Positions 51,425-61,440 of a stretch of 64,000 nt of DNA are shown one piece after another (position 1 is the first letter of the stretch; each line of letters starts with the position of its first letter). The notes under the pieces are model-generated. The model searched no databases and was not told the origin of the DNA. It saw nothing but the letters and a program-made list of their open reading frames with translations. The position numbers were made by a program, and so were the translations under genes. The stretch comes from [Muricauda] lutisoli (nom. illeg.). GTDB taxonomy: Bacteria; Bacteroidota; Bacteroidia; Flavobacteriales; Flavobacteriaceae. Location of the stretch: positions 1,240,001-1,304,000 of the forward strand of contig NZ_JAFLND010000001.1 in the NCBI RefSeq assembly GCF_017313105.1, read 5' to 3'.

Positions 51425-53131
51425 ATGGCATTACTCGACTGGATTATTCTTGGTAGTACCCTACTTTTCATCGTTGCATACGGTGTTTGGAAAACTCGTG
51501 GCAACAAGAACGTGGATGACTATGTTCGCGGAGGGGATAACGTAAAGTGGTGGACCATTGGTTTATCCGTTATGGCCACACAGGCAAGCGCCATTACTTT
51601 TTTATCTACGCCAGGCCAGGCATTTCACGACGGAATGGGTTTCGTCCAGTTTTACTTTGGACTGCCCTTGGCCATGATCGTCATCTGCTTGATATTTATT
51701 CCCATCTATAAAAAATTAAAGGTATTTACTGCTTATGAAATGCTCGAGGGGCGTTTTGACCTGAAAACCCGTACCCTTACGGCATTATTGTTTTTGGTGC
51801 AACGTGGATTGGCCGCAGGAATCACAATTTTTGCACCTTCTATCATACTTTCTGCGGTATTGGGATGGGATCTTAGGACCTTGAACATTATCATTGGAAT
51901 TTTGGTGATCATATATACCGTTTCTGGCGGCACCAAAGCAGTTAGTGTTACCCAGAAGCAACAGATGTTCATCATAATGTTGGGAATGTTCTTTGCTTTT
52001 TTCTTCATAATGGGCGCTCTTCCCACCGATATTTCTTTTGGTAAAGCTTTAAAAGTTGCGGGGGCCAATAACAAGCTGAATATTTTGGATTTCACTTTTG
52101 ACACCGATAATCGATACACTTTTTGGAGTGGTATTACCGGCGGATTCTTTTTGGCTTTGGCTTATTTTGGAACAGACCAAAGTCAGGTTCAGCGGTATTT
52201 ATCAGGTAAATCCATCCGTGAAAGCCAACTGGCACTTGTTTTCAATGGAATTTTTAAAATACCGATGCAGTTCTTTATCCTTTTAGTGGGTACTATGGTA
52301 TTTGTTTTTTATCAGTATAACTCTTCTCCTCTAAATTTTAATCCCGCTGCCACCGAAGCTGTTATGCAATCGGAATATGCCAATGACTATCAATCCTTGG
52401 AAGAAGACCATAAAGAATTGGAGAAAGAAAAGAGAATGGCTCAGCATTCTTTCTCAGCCGCATTGGAACTTAAAGAATATAATGCGATAGAACAGGCAAA
52501 GCAGGATATCATAAAAATCAATGAGAAGGAAAATGCGAGTAGGGAAGCTGCCAAAAGTTTAATTGCCAAAGCAGATGGTTCCGTTGAAACCAACGACAAG
52601 GATTACGTATTTATCCATTTTATCCTGAACAATCTGCCCATGGGACTTATTGGGCTTCTTTTAGCGGTAATTCTCTCCGCGGCCATGTCGTCCACCGCTT
52701 CCGAATTGAATGCCCTAGGTACCATTACCGCTCTTGACCTCTACAAACGCAACAGCAAAAAAGAACATAAACAGGAGCATTACTTAAAGGCTACCAAGGC
52801 CTTTACCTTACTTTGGGGAATAATTGCCATTATCATCGCCAATGTGGCCAACCTTTTTGATAACCTGATACAATTGGTGAACATTATCGGTTCCATTTTC
52901 TATGGAAATGTACTGGGTATATTTTTGTTGGCCTTTTTCTTCAAATTTGTAAAAGGAAATGCTGTTTTTGTAGCTGCAATTGTTACCCAGATTATCGTTA
53001 TTATTGGTTGGTATTTTGATTGGATGTCCTACTTGTGGTTGAATGCCTTTGGTTGTGTATTGGTCATTGTATTGGCCACAATTACTCAAATATTTGATAA
53101 CTTCTTGGGCAACAATACTATAAAGGAATAA
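51425..53131 (+). CDS. Sodium:solute symporter (SSS family)
   Basis: A 568-aa transporter with about 13 TM segments. The SSS signature lies around TFLSTPGQAFHDGMGF and YLSGKSIRESQLALV, and the Na+-site region around ILSAAMSSTASELNALGT. A hydrophilic coiled-coil loop of about 70 residues (near 315-385) is inserted between two TM helices, unusual in size for the family. It follows the PIG-L protein and the 38-aa peptide in one operon, so the substrate may be a deacetylated sugar or amino sugar. Confidence 0.9.
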   Translation: MALLDWIILGSTLLFIVAYGVWKTRGNKNVDDYVRGGDNVKWWTIGLSVMATQASAITFLSTPGQAFHDGMGFVQFYFGLPLAMIVICLIFIPIYKKLKVFTAYEMLEGRFDLKTRTLTALLFLVQRGLAAGITIFAPSIILSAVLGWDLRTLNIIIGILVIIYTVSGGTKAVSVTQKQQMFIIMLGMFFAFFFIMGALPTDISFGKALKVAGANNKLNILDFTFDTDNRYTFWSGITGGFFLALAYFGTDQSQVQRYLSGKSIRESQLALVFNGIFKIPMQFFILLVGTMVFVFYQYNSSPLNFNPAATEAVMQSEYANDYQSLEEDHKELEKEKRMAQHSFSAALELKEYNAIEQAKQDIIKINEKENASREAAKSLIAKADGSVETNDKDYVFIHFILNNLPMGLIGLLLAVILSAAMSSTASELNALGTITALDLYKRNSKKEHKQEHYLKATKAFTLLWGIIAIIIANVANLFDNLIQLVNIIGSIFYGNVLGIFLLAFFFKFVKGNAVFVAAIVTQIIVIIGWYFDWMSYLWLNAFGCVLVIVLATITQIFDNFLGNNTIKE

Positions 53132-53160
53132 AAAAACCCACTTCAAAAGTGGGTCTTTTA
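53131..53160. terminator. Bidirectional terminator
   Basis: ACCCACTT and AAGTGGGT form an eight-pair stem with a three-base loop between A and T tracts. It separates the symporter operon from the convergent DUF2911 gene. Confidence 0.75.
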
Positions 53161-53181
53161 CTATCTTGATATAAATATCAA

Positions 53182-54036
53182 TTACATCTTAGCCCATTCT
53201 TTTAAGGAATCTTTGTTCATTTTAACATAATCCTGGTTACCTGCAGCTTGTGCAGCGGCCAAAGATCTTTTAGCAGCTTCGATAGCGGCTTCCTTATCTC
53301 CCATTTTGGCATAAATCAAAGACTGGGTACGCATCATCCAATAGGCACTTCCATCACCCATTTCAACAGCTTTGTCGACCCATTCCTTGGCCTGTTCCAT
53401 ATTCACTCCCTCAGAGAAATAATAGGAACCTGCGGCAAAGTAGTCATTGGCTTCGAGGTCCTCTTTGTTTGCCATGGTCTCTTGAATGCTTTTCATCGCT
53501 TTATCAACCGTGGGAACCACAAAGTCGACTCCAACATAAGTGTTCTCCCACATAATGCCCAAAGTAGCACCATTGTTATATAGGTCATCTATAGTTATGG
53601 TAAAGGACTCAATGGGCATTGGTACTTCCATGGTTTCAACTTTTACCGTCGCAGCGACCTTGGATGCATCCCATTCCTGTGGAGTGCCCCAGTTTTCTGT
53701 ATCAGTATAAAAGAAAACTTCCCAAACAGCCTCAGCTGGTCTGGTGTAAATGGCATAACTTCCTGCCTTGAGTTCTTTTCCTTTAACGGTTACATCATCA
53801 CTAAAAGTGATTACTGTGTTTTGATTGGCTCCTGTTCTCCAAATAGCGCCATAAGGAACCAAGTCACCAAATACTGTTCTACCCCTCATGGCAGGGCGAG
53901 AATATTTAACGGTAACATCGGTCAATCCAACTTTTTGTTCCAAAGTGGAAAATGGACTAGGTGCTGGCGTTTGTATTTGTGCTTCCAAAGAAACACACGT
54001 TGCCATTGTAAATAGTAAGAGTGCAAATTTTTTCAT
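53182..54036 (-). CDS. DUF2911 domain protein
   Basis: A 284-aa exported protein (signal peptide ending SLEAQ, residue 20). The DUF2911 domain (about 30-170) has the family pattern VKYSRPAMRGRTVFGDLVPYGAIWRTGAN and a C-terminal TPR-like helical part. It is common in Bacteroidota with unknown function. A -7 box TAATTTTG (54075-54068) lies 32 bp before the ATG. Confidence 0.88.
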   Translation of the reverse strand: MKKFALLLFTMATCVSLEAQIQTPAPSPFSTLEQKVGLTDVTVKYSRPAMRGRTVFGDLVPYGAIWRTGANQNTVITFSDDVTVKGKELKAGSYAIYTRPAEAVWEVFFYTDTENWGTPQEWDASKVAATVKVETMEVPMPIESFTITIDDLYNNGATLGIMWENTYVGVDFVVPTVDKAMKSIQETMANKEDLEANDYFAAGSYYFSEGVNMEQAKEWVDKAVEMGDGSAYWMMRTQSLIYAKMGDKEAAIEAAKRSLAAAQAAGNQDYVKMNKDSLKEWAKM

Positions 54037-54188
54037 AGTTGTAATATGTATTAATTGTTCAGCAAAGCAAAATTAAGATAAAGCGATGCCCTATTTGTTA
54101 ATTAAACCATAAAACAAAAATAGCAAATAAAAGACCTTGATTTAATTTTTGTTTAACTTTTTAATATTTTTCTTAAACATTTTACTGT

Positions 54189-54196
54189 TATCTTTG
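54189..54196 (+). promoter_or_regulatory. -7 box of the SRPBCC-SDR-photolyase operon
   Basis: TATCTTTG fits TAnnTTTG and ends 15 bp before the ATG at 54212. No good -33 box at standard spacing. Confidence 0.5.
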
Positions 54197-54211
54197 CATA
54201 AATTCATTTAG

Positions 54212-54709
54212 ATGCAACTCTATCAGTTAAAATCAAAGCAAATATTTCCCATAAGCAAAAAAGAAGCTTGGGATTTCCTTTCGGACCCTAAAAATTTGGC
54301 GGTTATCACTCCGCAGCATATGGGTTTTCATATTTTGGCGGGTGCCGACAGACCCATGTTCCAAGGTCAGGTAATACAATATATTGTAAAACCATTCCCT
54401 TTGATCTCCACAAAATGGGTTACCGAAATTACCCATGTAAAAGACGGTGAATACTTTGTGGATGAGCAGCGTTTTGGTCCCTACTCCCTTTGGCACCATA
54501 AACATTTTTTAAAAGAGGTTCCCGAAGGTGTGGAAATGGAGGATATTATCGACTATAAATTACCCTTTGGCTTTTTGGGACAACTGACACAACCCCTTTT
54601 GGTAAAAAATCAGTTGCAGAAGATTTTTGAATTTAGGGAAAAGAAGCTAGCCGAGTTGTTCGGCCAAGTGGATGGAAAAGAGAATTTTTTAAGCATTAGA
54701 AAAGTATAA
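54212..54709 (+). CDS. SRPBCC superfamily protein
   Basis: A 165-aa START-like cavity protein, starting with the typical KSKQIFPISKKEAWDFLSDPKNL. The family binds small hydrophobic ligands; similar proteins sit next to photolyase genes in Bacteroidota, and cell-light or pigment-related roles are proposed only from that context. Its stop lies 1 bp before the SDR start. Confidence 0.85.
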   Translation: MQLYQLKSKQIFPISKKEAWDFLSDPKNLAVITPQHMGFHILAGADRPMFQGQVIQYIVKPFPLISTKWVTEITHVKDGEYFVDEQRFGPYSLWHHKHFLKEVPEGVEMEDIIDYKLPFGFLGQLTQPLLVKNQLQKIFEFREKKLAELFGQVDGKENFLSIRKV

Positions 54710-54710
54710 C

Positions 54711-55403
54711 ATGAAAAAGAATATATTATTGATCGGTGGCTCTTATGGAATTGGATTGGAAATGGCCAAGAAGCTTTCCAAAGACCATCAGGTATATGTA
54801 GCCAGTCGAAGTAATAATGAACTTTCAGGTATGGACGTCACCCACATTTCTTTTGATGCCCTGACCGAGGATATCTCCGAAAAGGCAATTCCCGAAAAAT
54901 TGGACGGCTTTGTATATTGCCCTGGGAGCATCAATCTGAAACCATTTAAAACAATGGGTGTCGATACCATTCAAAACGATATGGAAATCAATTTTATCGC
55001 TTTGGCAAAAACGGTAAAATCCATCATCAACAGAATGAACGAAGGTTCAAGCATGGTATTTTTCAGTACCGTGGCCGTGGGAACGGGAATGCCTTTCCAC
55101 ACCAGTGTTTCAGCGGCAAAAGGAGCTATCGAGGGATTTGCCCGTGCACTGGCGGCAGAATACGCACCAAAAGTTAGGGTGAACGTTATAGCCCCTTCCC
55201 TGGTGGATACTCCCTTATCGGAGCGACTGTTGAGCAATGACAAGAAAAAAGAGATGATGGCCGAAAGACACCCAATGAAAAGAGTCGGTAACTCAGCGGA
55301 TATTGCGAACATGGCTACCTTTTTGCTGGATTCCGATAATTCATGGATCACAGGACAGGTTATTGGAGTGGATGGCGGAATGTCCAGCTTAAACGTAAGT
55401 TAA
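54711..55403 (+). CDS. SDR family oxidoreductase
   Basis: A 230-aa SDR with a shortened cofactor loop (GGSYGIGLEMA), an active-site Ser in FFSTVAVG, and the C-terminal SDR end GQVIGVDGG. The position normally held by the catalytic Tyr is His-Thr-Ser-rich (FHTSVSAAKGAIEG), with Lys present but no YxxxK tyrosine, so its activity may be altered. It is the middle gene of the SRPBCC-SDR-photolyase operon; its stop overlaps the photolyase start (TAATG). Confidence 0.85.
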   Translation: MKKNILLIGGSYGIGLEMAKKLSKDHQVYVASRSNNELSGMDVTHISFDALTEDISEKAIPEKLDGFVYCPGSINLKPFKTMGVDTIQNDMEINFIALAKTVKSIINRMNEGSSMVFFSTVAVGTGMPFHTSVSAAKGAIEGFARALAAEYAPKVRVNVIAPSLVDTPLSERLLSNDKKKEMMAERHPMKRVGNSADIANMATFLLDSDNSWITGQVIGVDGGMSSLNVS

Positions 55404-56716
55404 TGAAAGATAAAGTCATTGTTTTTTGGTTTAGACGTGATTTGCGGTTGGATGATAATGTCGGATTGTACCAAGCACTGCAAAACGATGTTCCTGTATT
55501 GCCGATATTCATTTTTGATACCGAAATACTTGAAAACCTCCCAAAAAATGATGCTAGGATTACCTTTATCCATGAGCAGCTACAAAAAATAAACAATCAG
55601 CTCCGCACAAACCATGATGGCGGAATCGCACAGTTCCACGGTAAGCCCAAAAAGGTTTTCCAACAATTATTGGAAGACTACACTGTTGAAGCTGTCTACA
55701 CCAATCACGATTACGAACCATATGCCAAAAAGCGGGATGGTGAAATAAAATCCCTTTTAGAGGAAAACGATGTGCAGTTCAACACCTTTAAGGATCAGGT
55801 GATTTTTGAAAAAGACGAAGTGGTAAAGGACGACGGAGACCCTTACGTAGTGTACACCCCATTTATGCGAAAGTGGAAGGAGAAGTTTAACCCTTCCATA
55901 CACCTGGTGGAGTATGATACGCTTAACGACCTTGGTAAAAACTTATATCAGGCCAACGACTTGCCACAAGTATCTCTAGAAGAGATGGGGTTTGAGGAAT
56001 CTTCCATAAAGGTTCCCGAATGTACGGTTACTTCCGATTTGATTCAAAAATATGAGGATACACGGGACTATCCCGCCAAGGAAAAAGGGACTTCCCGACT
56101 AGGTCCACATTTACGTTTTGGCACTGTTTCCATTCGGAAAATGGTTAAAAAAGCCATAAATGAAAAGAACGAGACCTTTTGGAACGAGCTTATCTGGAGG
56201 GAGTTTTTCATGCAGATTCTCTGGCATTTTCCACATACTGTAAATGAGGCCTTTCGATCTAAGTACGACAGAATCGAATGGCGGAACAATGAAGAAGACT
56301 TTGAAAAATGGAAAAATGGAAAAACAGGCTATCCTTTGGTGGATGCTGGAATGCGCCAGTTGAATGAAACAGGTTATATGCACAATCGGGTCCGTATGTT
56401 GGTCGCCAGTTTCCTTTGCAAACATCTATTGATCGATTGGCGCTGGGGCGAGGCCTATTTTGCCGAAAAACTCCTGGACTACGAAATGGCCAGTAATGTT
56501 GGCAATTGGCAATGGGCAGCAGGCAGCGGAGTGGACGCCGCCCCGTATTTCAGGATATTTAACCCAACCACACAGATCAAAAAATTTGATAAGGACAAGA
56601 AGTACATCAACAAATGGGTGGAAGACCTTCAAGAATTGACGTATCCCGACCCCATTGTTGATCATAAATTGGCCCGTGAACGATGTTTAAAAACCTATAA
56701 AGAAGCGGTCAGTTAA
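55403..56716 (+). CDS. Deoxyribodipyrimidine photolyase / cryptochrome
   Basis: A 437-aa photolyase. The N-terminal antenna domain begins VIVFWFRRDLRLDDN. The C-terminal FAD domain has GTSRLGPHLRFGTVSIR, WNELIWREFF and NVGNWQWAAGSGVDAAPYFRIFNP. Length and motifs fit class I CPD photolyase, which repairs UV dimers using blue light. The ATG at 55403 is chosen; a longer frame starting in the SDR gene adds 20 non-conserved residues. Confidence 0.92.
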   Translation: MKDKVIVFWFRRDLRLDDNVGLYQALQNDVPVLPIFIFDTEILENLPKNDARITFIHEQLQKINNQLRTNHDGGIAQFHGKPKKVFQQLLEDYTVEAVYTNHDYEPYAKKRDGEIKSLLEENDVQFNTFKDQVIFEKDEVVKDDGDPYVVYTPFMRKWKEKFNPSIHLVEYDTLNDLGKNLYQANDLPQVSLEEMGFEESSIKVPECTVTSDLIQKYEDTRDYPAKEKGTSRLGPHLRFGTVSIRKMVKKAINEKNETFWNELIWREFFMQILWHFPHTVNEAFRSKYDRIEWRNNEEDFEKWKNGKTGYPLVDAGMRQLNETGYMHNRVRMLVASFLCKHLLIDWRWGEAYFAEKLLDYEMASNVGNWQWAAGSGVDAAPYFRIFNPTTQIKKFDKDKKYINKWVEDLQELTYPDPIVDHKLARERCLKTYKEAVS

Positions 56717-56816
56717 AGCTTTTTCGTTAATTTTAGTTTTCTGTTGAGACAGTTTTGCTTTATCTCGAAATAGCTTGACCGATCCAACAGGACATAACTA
56801 ACTCAAAACCTTTAAA

Positions 56817-58244
56817 ATGAAGAAGTTTTCAACCTTACTCCTTTTGGGATTGATATCGCTGAACCTATCGGCCCAAAAGATGACCAAGGACAAAAAAGCC
56901 GTCGTTGCTTCGGTAGAAAAGCACAAAGAAAATCTAATTAAAATCAGCGATTCCATTTGGGCACTGGCCGAAACCGCTTTTGAAGAATCCATTTCTTCAA
57001 AATTACTTGCAGATTATGCCGAAGAAAACGGGATGACAGTCACCCGAGGCGTGGCCAACATTCCAACTGCGTTTGTAGCCACTTATGGCTCCGGTTCTCC
57101 AGTAATCAGTGTATTGGGCGAGTTTGATGCCCTTCCAGGCCTTTCGCAGAATACCGTTCCAACCAAAGACCCAAGGTTTGAGGGCGAACCTGGACATGGA
57201 TGCGGTCATAACATGTTCGGTGCTGCCAGTTTGGGAGCTGCCATTGCGATTAAAGAACAAATTGAAGCCGGAAATATCAAAGGAACCGTGAAATTCTTCG
57301 GAACGCCGGCCGAGGAAAAATTCTTCGGAAAAGTTTGGATGGTAGAAGCTGGACTTTGGGACGATGTGGATGTTAATGTAAGTTGGCACCCTTCTGCCGA
57401 AATTGAAGCCGATGTACAGAGTGGATTGGCCTTAGTGGACTTTATGGTAGAATTCTACGGTCAGGCTGCCCACGCTTCCGCCGACCCTTGGAATGGACGT
57501 AGTGCCTCAGACGCCCTGGAATTGTACACTACCGGAATCAATTATTACAGAGAGCACATTAGACCGACATCGCGTATCCATTACCACATTCAAGATGGTG
57601 GACAAGTAGTGAACGTGGTTCCGGATTATGCCCGTTTATGGGTGAGGGTTCGTGACCCCAAAAGAGATGTTATGCTCCCAACGTTTGAACGCGTAAAAGC
57701 AATGGCCGAAGGTGCCGCTATAATGGCCAATGTGGATTATAAATACTCATTGATTTCTGGTATTTACGAAACTTTGGTCAACCGTGAAGGAGGAAAAATA
57801 ATGCAGAACAACCTAGAGCTTTTGGGTCCTATTACCTATACCGATGAGGAAATCGCCTATGGTAAGGCCATTCAAGAAGCTACAGGAAAGCCACAAGTTG
57901 GCATGGATGGAGAAGTTCATCCCTTAAAAGAAACAGAAGAACTACCGGGCGGAGGCTCTACGGATGTCGGTGATGTTAGCTGGAATGTACCAAACATTAA
58001 CCTTGGTGTTACCGTGGCACCAAAAGGAACTCCGTGGCACTCATGGGCCGTGGTAGCCTGCGGTGGAATGAGCATTGGGCACAAAGGAATGGTCTATGCC
58101 TCTAAAGCCATGGGAATGACCATGTTTGACCTTTTTGACGACCCTAAATCGGTGGAAAAAGTAAAAGAAGAATATAAGACCAGAAAAGGTGATGTGAAAT
58201 ATGAGGCCATGATCGATGGTCCACCACCGATCCCTGGTAAATAA
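56817..58244 (+). CDS. M20 family amidohydrolase, exported
   Basis: A 475-aa protein with a signal peptide (ending LSAQ, residue 20). It belongs to the M20/AbgB-type amidohydrolases: GEFDALPG, the metal-binding PGHGCGHNMFG, GTPAEE and the lid-domain HASADPWNGRSA. AbgB hydrolyses p-aminobenzoyl-glutamate; this exported member probably cleaves N-acyl amino acids or peptides in the periplasm. It is followed by a strong terminator. Confidence 0.88.
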   Translation: MKKFSTLLLLGLISLNLSAQKMTKDKKAVVASVEKHKENLIKISDSIWALAETAFEESISSKLLADYAEENGMTVTRGVANIPTAFVATYGSGSPVISVLGEFDALPGLSQNTVPTKDPRFEGEPGHGCGHNMFGAASLGAAIAIKEQIEAGNIKGTVKFFGTPAEEKFFGKVWMVEAGLWDDVDVNVSWHPSAEIEADVQSGLALVDFMVEFYGQAAHASADPWNGRSASDALELYTTGINYYREHIRPTSRIHYHIQDGGQVVNVVPDYARLWVRVRDPKRDVMLPTFERVKAMAEGAAIMANVDYKYSLISGIYETLVNREGGKIMQNNLELLGPITYTDEEIAYGKAIQEATGKPQVGMDGEVHPLKETEELPGGGSTDVGDVSWNVPNINLGVTVAPKGTPWHSWAVVACGGMSIGHKGMVYASKAMGMTMFDLFDDPKSVEKVKEEYKTRKGDVKYEAMIDGPPPIPGK

Positions 58245-58260
58245 ACTGAATCACAATTTA

Positions 58261-58294
58261 ATTGAAAAGCCTGCCAAAAAGCAGGCTTTTCAAT
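58261..58294. terminator. Terminator of the amidohydrolase gene
   Basis: ATTGAAAAGCCTGC and GCAGGCTTTTCAAT form a perfect 14-pair stem with a six-base loop, starting 16 bp after the stop. Confidence 0.85.
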
Positions 58295-58315
58295 CTTAAA
58301 ATATAGAATTGCGCT

Positions 58316-59320
58316 ATGAAAAATCCTGTTTTACAAACCTTTCCGTTAAGTTCTCCTTGGCAAACCTTGGATCCTTTTTTGTTCAGTGTGTACCATTTGG
58401 ACCATTTTCCAAAAGGAAATGGCGACATGGGACCTGATTCTTCTTTGCTTAAAGGAAGAAATTTGGGAAGTGATTTTGATCCAACAAAAAAATGGCGCAT
58501 GTACCACGGGCAGACCATCCCAGGATTTCCTTCTCATCCACATTGTGGGTTTGAAACTATAACCATTGTGAACAAAGGCTTTTGTGATCATTCCGATTCC
58601 TTGGGAGCTGCTGGCAGATTTGGAAAGGGTGATGTTCAATGGATGACCGCCGGAAGAGGTGTACAGCATTCCGAAATGTTTCCGTTATTAAAAGATGATG
58701 AGGAAAACACATTGGAATTGTTTCAAATCTGGTTAAACCTACCGAAAACCGGAAAATTTGTAGACCCCCATTTTAAAATGCTCTGGAACGAAGATATTCC
58801 AGTTGTAGAAGAGGAAAACGCTAAAATCAAAGTGGTTGCCGGTAAGTACAAGGAGGTGAAACCAGTGGCTCCTGCTCCCGATTCTTGGGCCGCCAACCCA
58901 GAAAACGAAGTGGCTGTTTGGAACATTCATGTAGATGCAGGTTCAGAATATGCGTTGCCCAGTGCAAGCAACTCAGTTAACCGTGTACTGTATTTTTATG
59001 ACGGTGATGAAATCCATATTGGCGAAAAAAAAATCCAACCTAACTTTGGTATCGTTTTAGACCCGACCCAAGATGTCCACATTAAAGTAGGCTCCAAAAC
59101 TGCCCATTTTATGTTATTGCAAGGAAAACCTATTGGTGAACCCGTTGCCAAATACGGCCCATTTGTGATGAACACCCAAGCCGAAATACAAAAAGTGATG
59201 GAAAATTACCGCCTTACCCAATTTGGCGGTTGGCCTTGGCCACACCCAGATAATGTGCACGATAAGGATAAAGGCCGTTTTGCATTATACCCAGATGGGA
59301 AATTGGATATGAAAAAATAA
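58316..59320 (+). CDS. Pirin family protein
   Basis: A 334-aa bicupin. The N-terminal cupin carries the metal-binding motif HPHCGFETI and later RGVQHSEMF, both typical of pirins; the C-terminal cupin includes FYDGDEIHIG. Pirins include quercetinase-like dioxygenases and redox-sensing regulators. The C-terminus (GGWPWPHPDNVHDKDKGRFA) is longer than in many pirins. It is monocistronic. Confidence 0.9.
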   Translation: MKNPVLQTFPLSSPWQTLDPFLFSVYHLDHFPKGNGDMGPDSSLLKGRNLGSDFDPTKKWRMYHGQTIPGFPSHPHCGFETITIVNKGFCDHSDSLGAAGRFGKGDVQWMTAGRGVQHSEMFPLLKDDEENTLELFQIWLNLPKTGKFVDPHFKMLWNEDIPVVEEENAKIKVVAGKYKEVKPVAPAPDSWAANPENEVAVWNIHVDAGSEYALPSASNSVNRVLYFYDGDEIHIGEKKIQPNFGIVLDPTQDVHIKVGSKTAHFMLLQGKPIGEPVAKYGPFVMNTQAEIQKVMENYRLTQFGGWPWPHPDNVHDKDKGRFALYPDGKLDMKK

Positions 59321-59463
59321 TTCTTTTCTTACAGACATTGCTCTTATGTATATTACTTCAATATTTTGAGGGTTTTTAAATAGAATTCTTTATAAATTGA
59401 AACCGTGCCATAATATGTATTGAATATAAGCTAACCTACTCTGTTCAGGCTGTAAAATATTAT

Positions 59464-61431
59464 ATGAAGACCCCCGGTTTATTGATTTACCCTACCATTC
59501 TCTTTTTCTTATTGGTGCACATCTGTGCTGCTCAAACCAAGGAAATAGATAGCCTTCGGAACTTACTGGAAACTGCCGATGATACTACTCAAGTAAACCT
59601 ATTAAGGCTTTTAGGGATAAAATTCAGATTTATCGATAAAGAAAATGCCGTAGCCTACGGATTGCAAAGTTTGGAAAAATCAAAAGAAATCGATTTTGCT
59701 ACCGGTAAAGCCAATGCGCTCTACTCCCTAGGCCTTACCCATGGGATGACGGATAATTATGCACGTTCCCTGGAGTATTTGAACAAATGCCTTCCGGTGG
59801 CGAACCAAAATAAGGATCATAGCATGGTTTGCGATATATACAATTCACTTGGAATCGTATACAAACGTATCGGGGATTATCCCACAAGTCAGGAAAGCTA
59901 TCTAAACAGCCTTAAAATAATTGATTCGTTCGACCTGGAAAGAAATGCCGCTTCCGTTTACAACAACTTGGGAGTTTTATATGACCTGATGGATGAAAAG
60001 GACAAGGCCATTGCCAGTTATAAGAAGGCTTTGGAAACTTACAACGGGCCAGATCGCGAGGCCATGCAGAACGACGTTGAGGCAAATATAGCCGTAATGG
60101 ATTTTACGGATGGCAACTACCGAGCAGCTCTGGACAAGTTTTTAAAAATAGTCCCGTATTGGGAACAACAAAAGAACAACATTAAATTATTCGACCTTTA
60201 CAGCAATATTGGTGATTGTTACCTGCAGTTGGAACAATGGGAATTATCCCAAGAATACCTTTTGAAAGCATTGGATTTAGCTAAACAACTTTCCCTTGAA
60301 CAAGGAAAGGCAGTGGTGTACTATAATTTGGCCAATCTGATGTTCCATCAAAAAAAATTCGATCGTGCCATAGTGTATTCCAATAAAAACATTGAGGTAT
60401 TGAAAGGCCTACAGGGAGCCTATGAGAAAAAACGGGAAGCGCACGAAAAAGCATTTGAAATTTATAATGCCCTGGACCAATTCGAAAAAGCGATTTTTCA
60501 TTTAAATCAGACCATGGCTTACAAGGATAGCCTTTTGAATGAGACCAAGGTCCGGGAAATTCAAAACCTTGAGGTAAAACGCGAAGTTTATCTAAAGGAT
60601 AAAGAAATTAAAGAAAATGAATTGGAATTGGAATTGCTGAACACCAAGGTTGAATCGAACAAAAAACGCATCATCTATCTTGCGATCATTTCCACTTTAT
60701 TCATGCTTTCGGCCAGCTTACTATATTTTCGTTACCGCAACAAACGGAAATCAAATACGGTCCTTAGAGAAAAAAACACATTGATTTCCGAGCAAAAACA
60801 AGTTATAGAGGAAATGAACGTGGAATTGGAAAAAAGAATGCTGAGGGCCCAAATGAACCCTCATTTTATCTTTAATTCCCTTAGTTCAATTCAACACCTA
60901 ATCAACTCGGACAACAAAAAAGGAGCTCTCATATATCTCAGCAAATTTTCAAAACTACTACGGCAAGTTTTAGAAAGCTCCATAAACGTGAGCCTGGCAT
61001 TGCGGGAAGAAATTGAGCTCTTAAAAATATATGTTGAATTGGAAGCCCTTCGTTTTGATGATTCCTTCAGCTATTCCTTTGATGTTGATAAAAATTTGGA
61101 CATCGACAAATATGAAATTCCCATGCTTTTGGTTCAACCTTACATTGAAAATGCCATTGTTCATGGCTTGATGCCGAAAAAAGGTTCGAAACACCTGACC
61201 ATTGCTTTTAATGACAAAGCAAATCATATTGAATGTATTATTGAAGACAACGGTTTGGGGATTATAAAGTTCAACAACGCGAACGATGACAATAGGATAT
61301 CCAGGGGAATGTACCTTACAGAAAGAAGGATTAATGCATTGAAGAGTTTTTCAAATCAGGATTTGGTAAAAGTGGAAAACTTAAACAACAATACGGGTAC
61401 GCGGGTGACCATACTGATTCCAAAGGATTAG
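59464..61431 (+). CDS. TPR-containing LytS/YehU-type sensor histidine kinase
   Basis: A 655-aa sensor kinase. Signal peptide (ending ICAAQ, residue 23), a periplasmic TPR solenoid (about 40-380), one TM helix (near 405-425) and a His_kinase domain with the phosphorylation motif AQMNPHFIFNSL (H467) and a C-terminal HATPase (NAIVHGLMPK, DNGLGI). This kinase type usually signals to LytTR regulators. None is adjacent; the one at 10.0 kb is nearer to a HisKA_2 kinase. Confidence 0.9.
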   Translation: MKTPGLLIYPTILFFLLVHICAAQTKEIDSLRNLLETADDTTQVNLLRLLGIKFRFIDKENAVAYGLQSLEKSKEIDFATGKANALYSLGLTHGMTDNYARSLEYLNKCLPVANQNKDHSMVCDIYNSLGIVYKRIGDYPTSQESYLNSLKIIDSFDLERNAASVYNNLGVLYDLMDEKDKAIASYKKALETYNGPDREAMQNDVEANIAVMDFTDGNYRAALDKFLKIVPYWEQQKNNIKLFDLYSNIGDCYLQLEQWELSQEYLLKALDLAKQLSLEQGKAVVYYNLANLMFHQKKFDRAIVYSNKNIEVLKGLQGAYEKKREAHEKAFEIYNALDQFEKAIFHLNQTMAYKDSLLNETKVREIQNLEVKREVYLKDKEIKENELELELLNTKVESNKKRIIYLAIISTLFMLSASLLYFRYRNKRKSNTVLREKNTLISEQKQVIEEMNVELEKRMLRAQMNPHFIFNSLSSIQHLINSDNKKGALIYLSKFSKLLRQVLESSINVSLALREEIELLKIYVELEALRFDDSFSYSFDVDKNLDIDKYEIPMLLVQPYIENAIVHGLMPKKGSKHLTIAFNDKANHIECIIEDNGLGIIKFNNANDDNRISRGMYLTERRINALKSFSNQDLVKVENLNNNTGTRVTILIPKD

Positions 61432-61440
61432 TAAATAATA

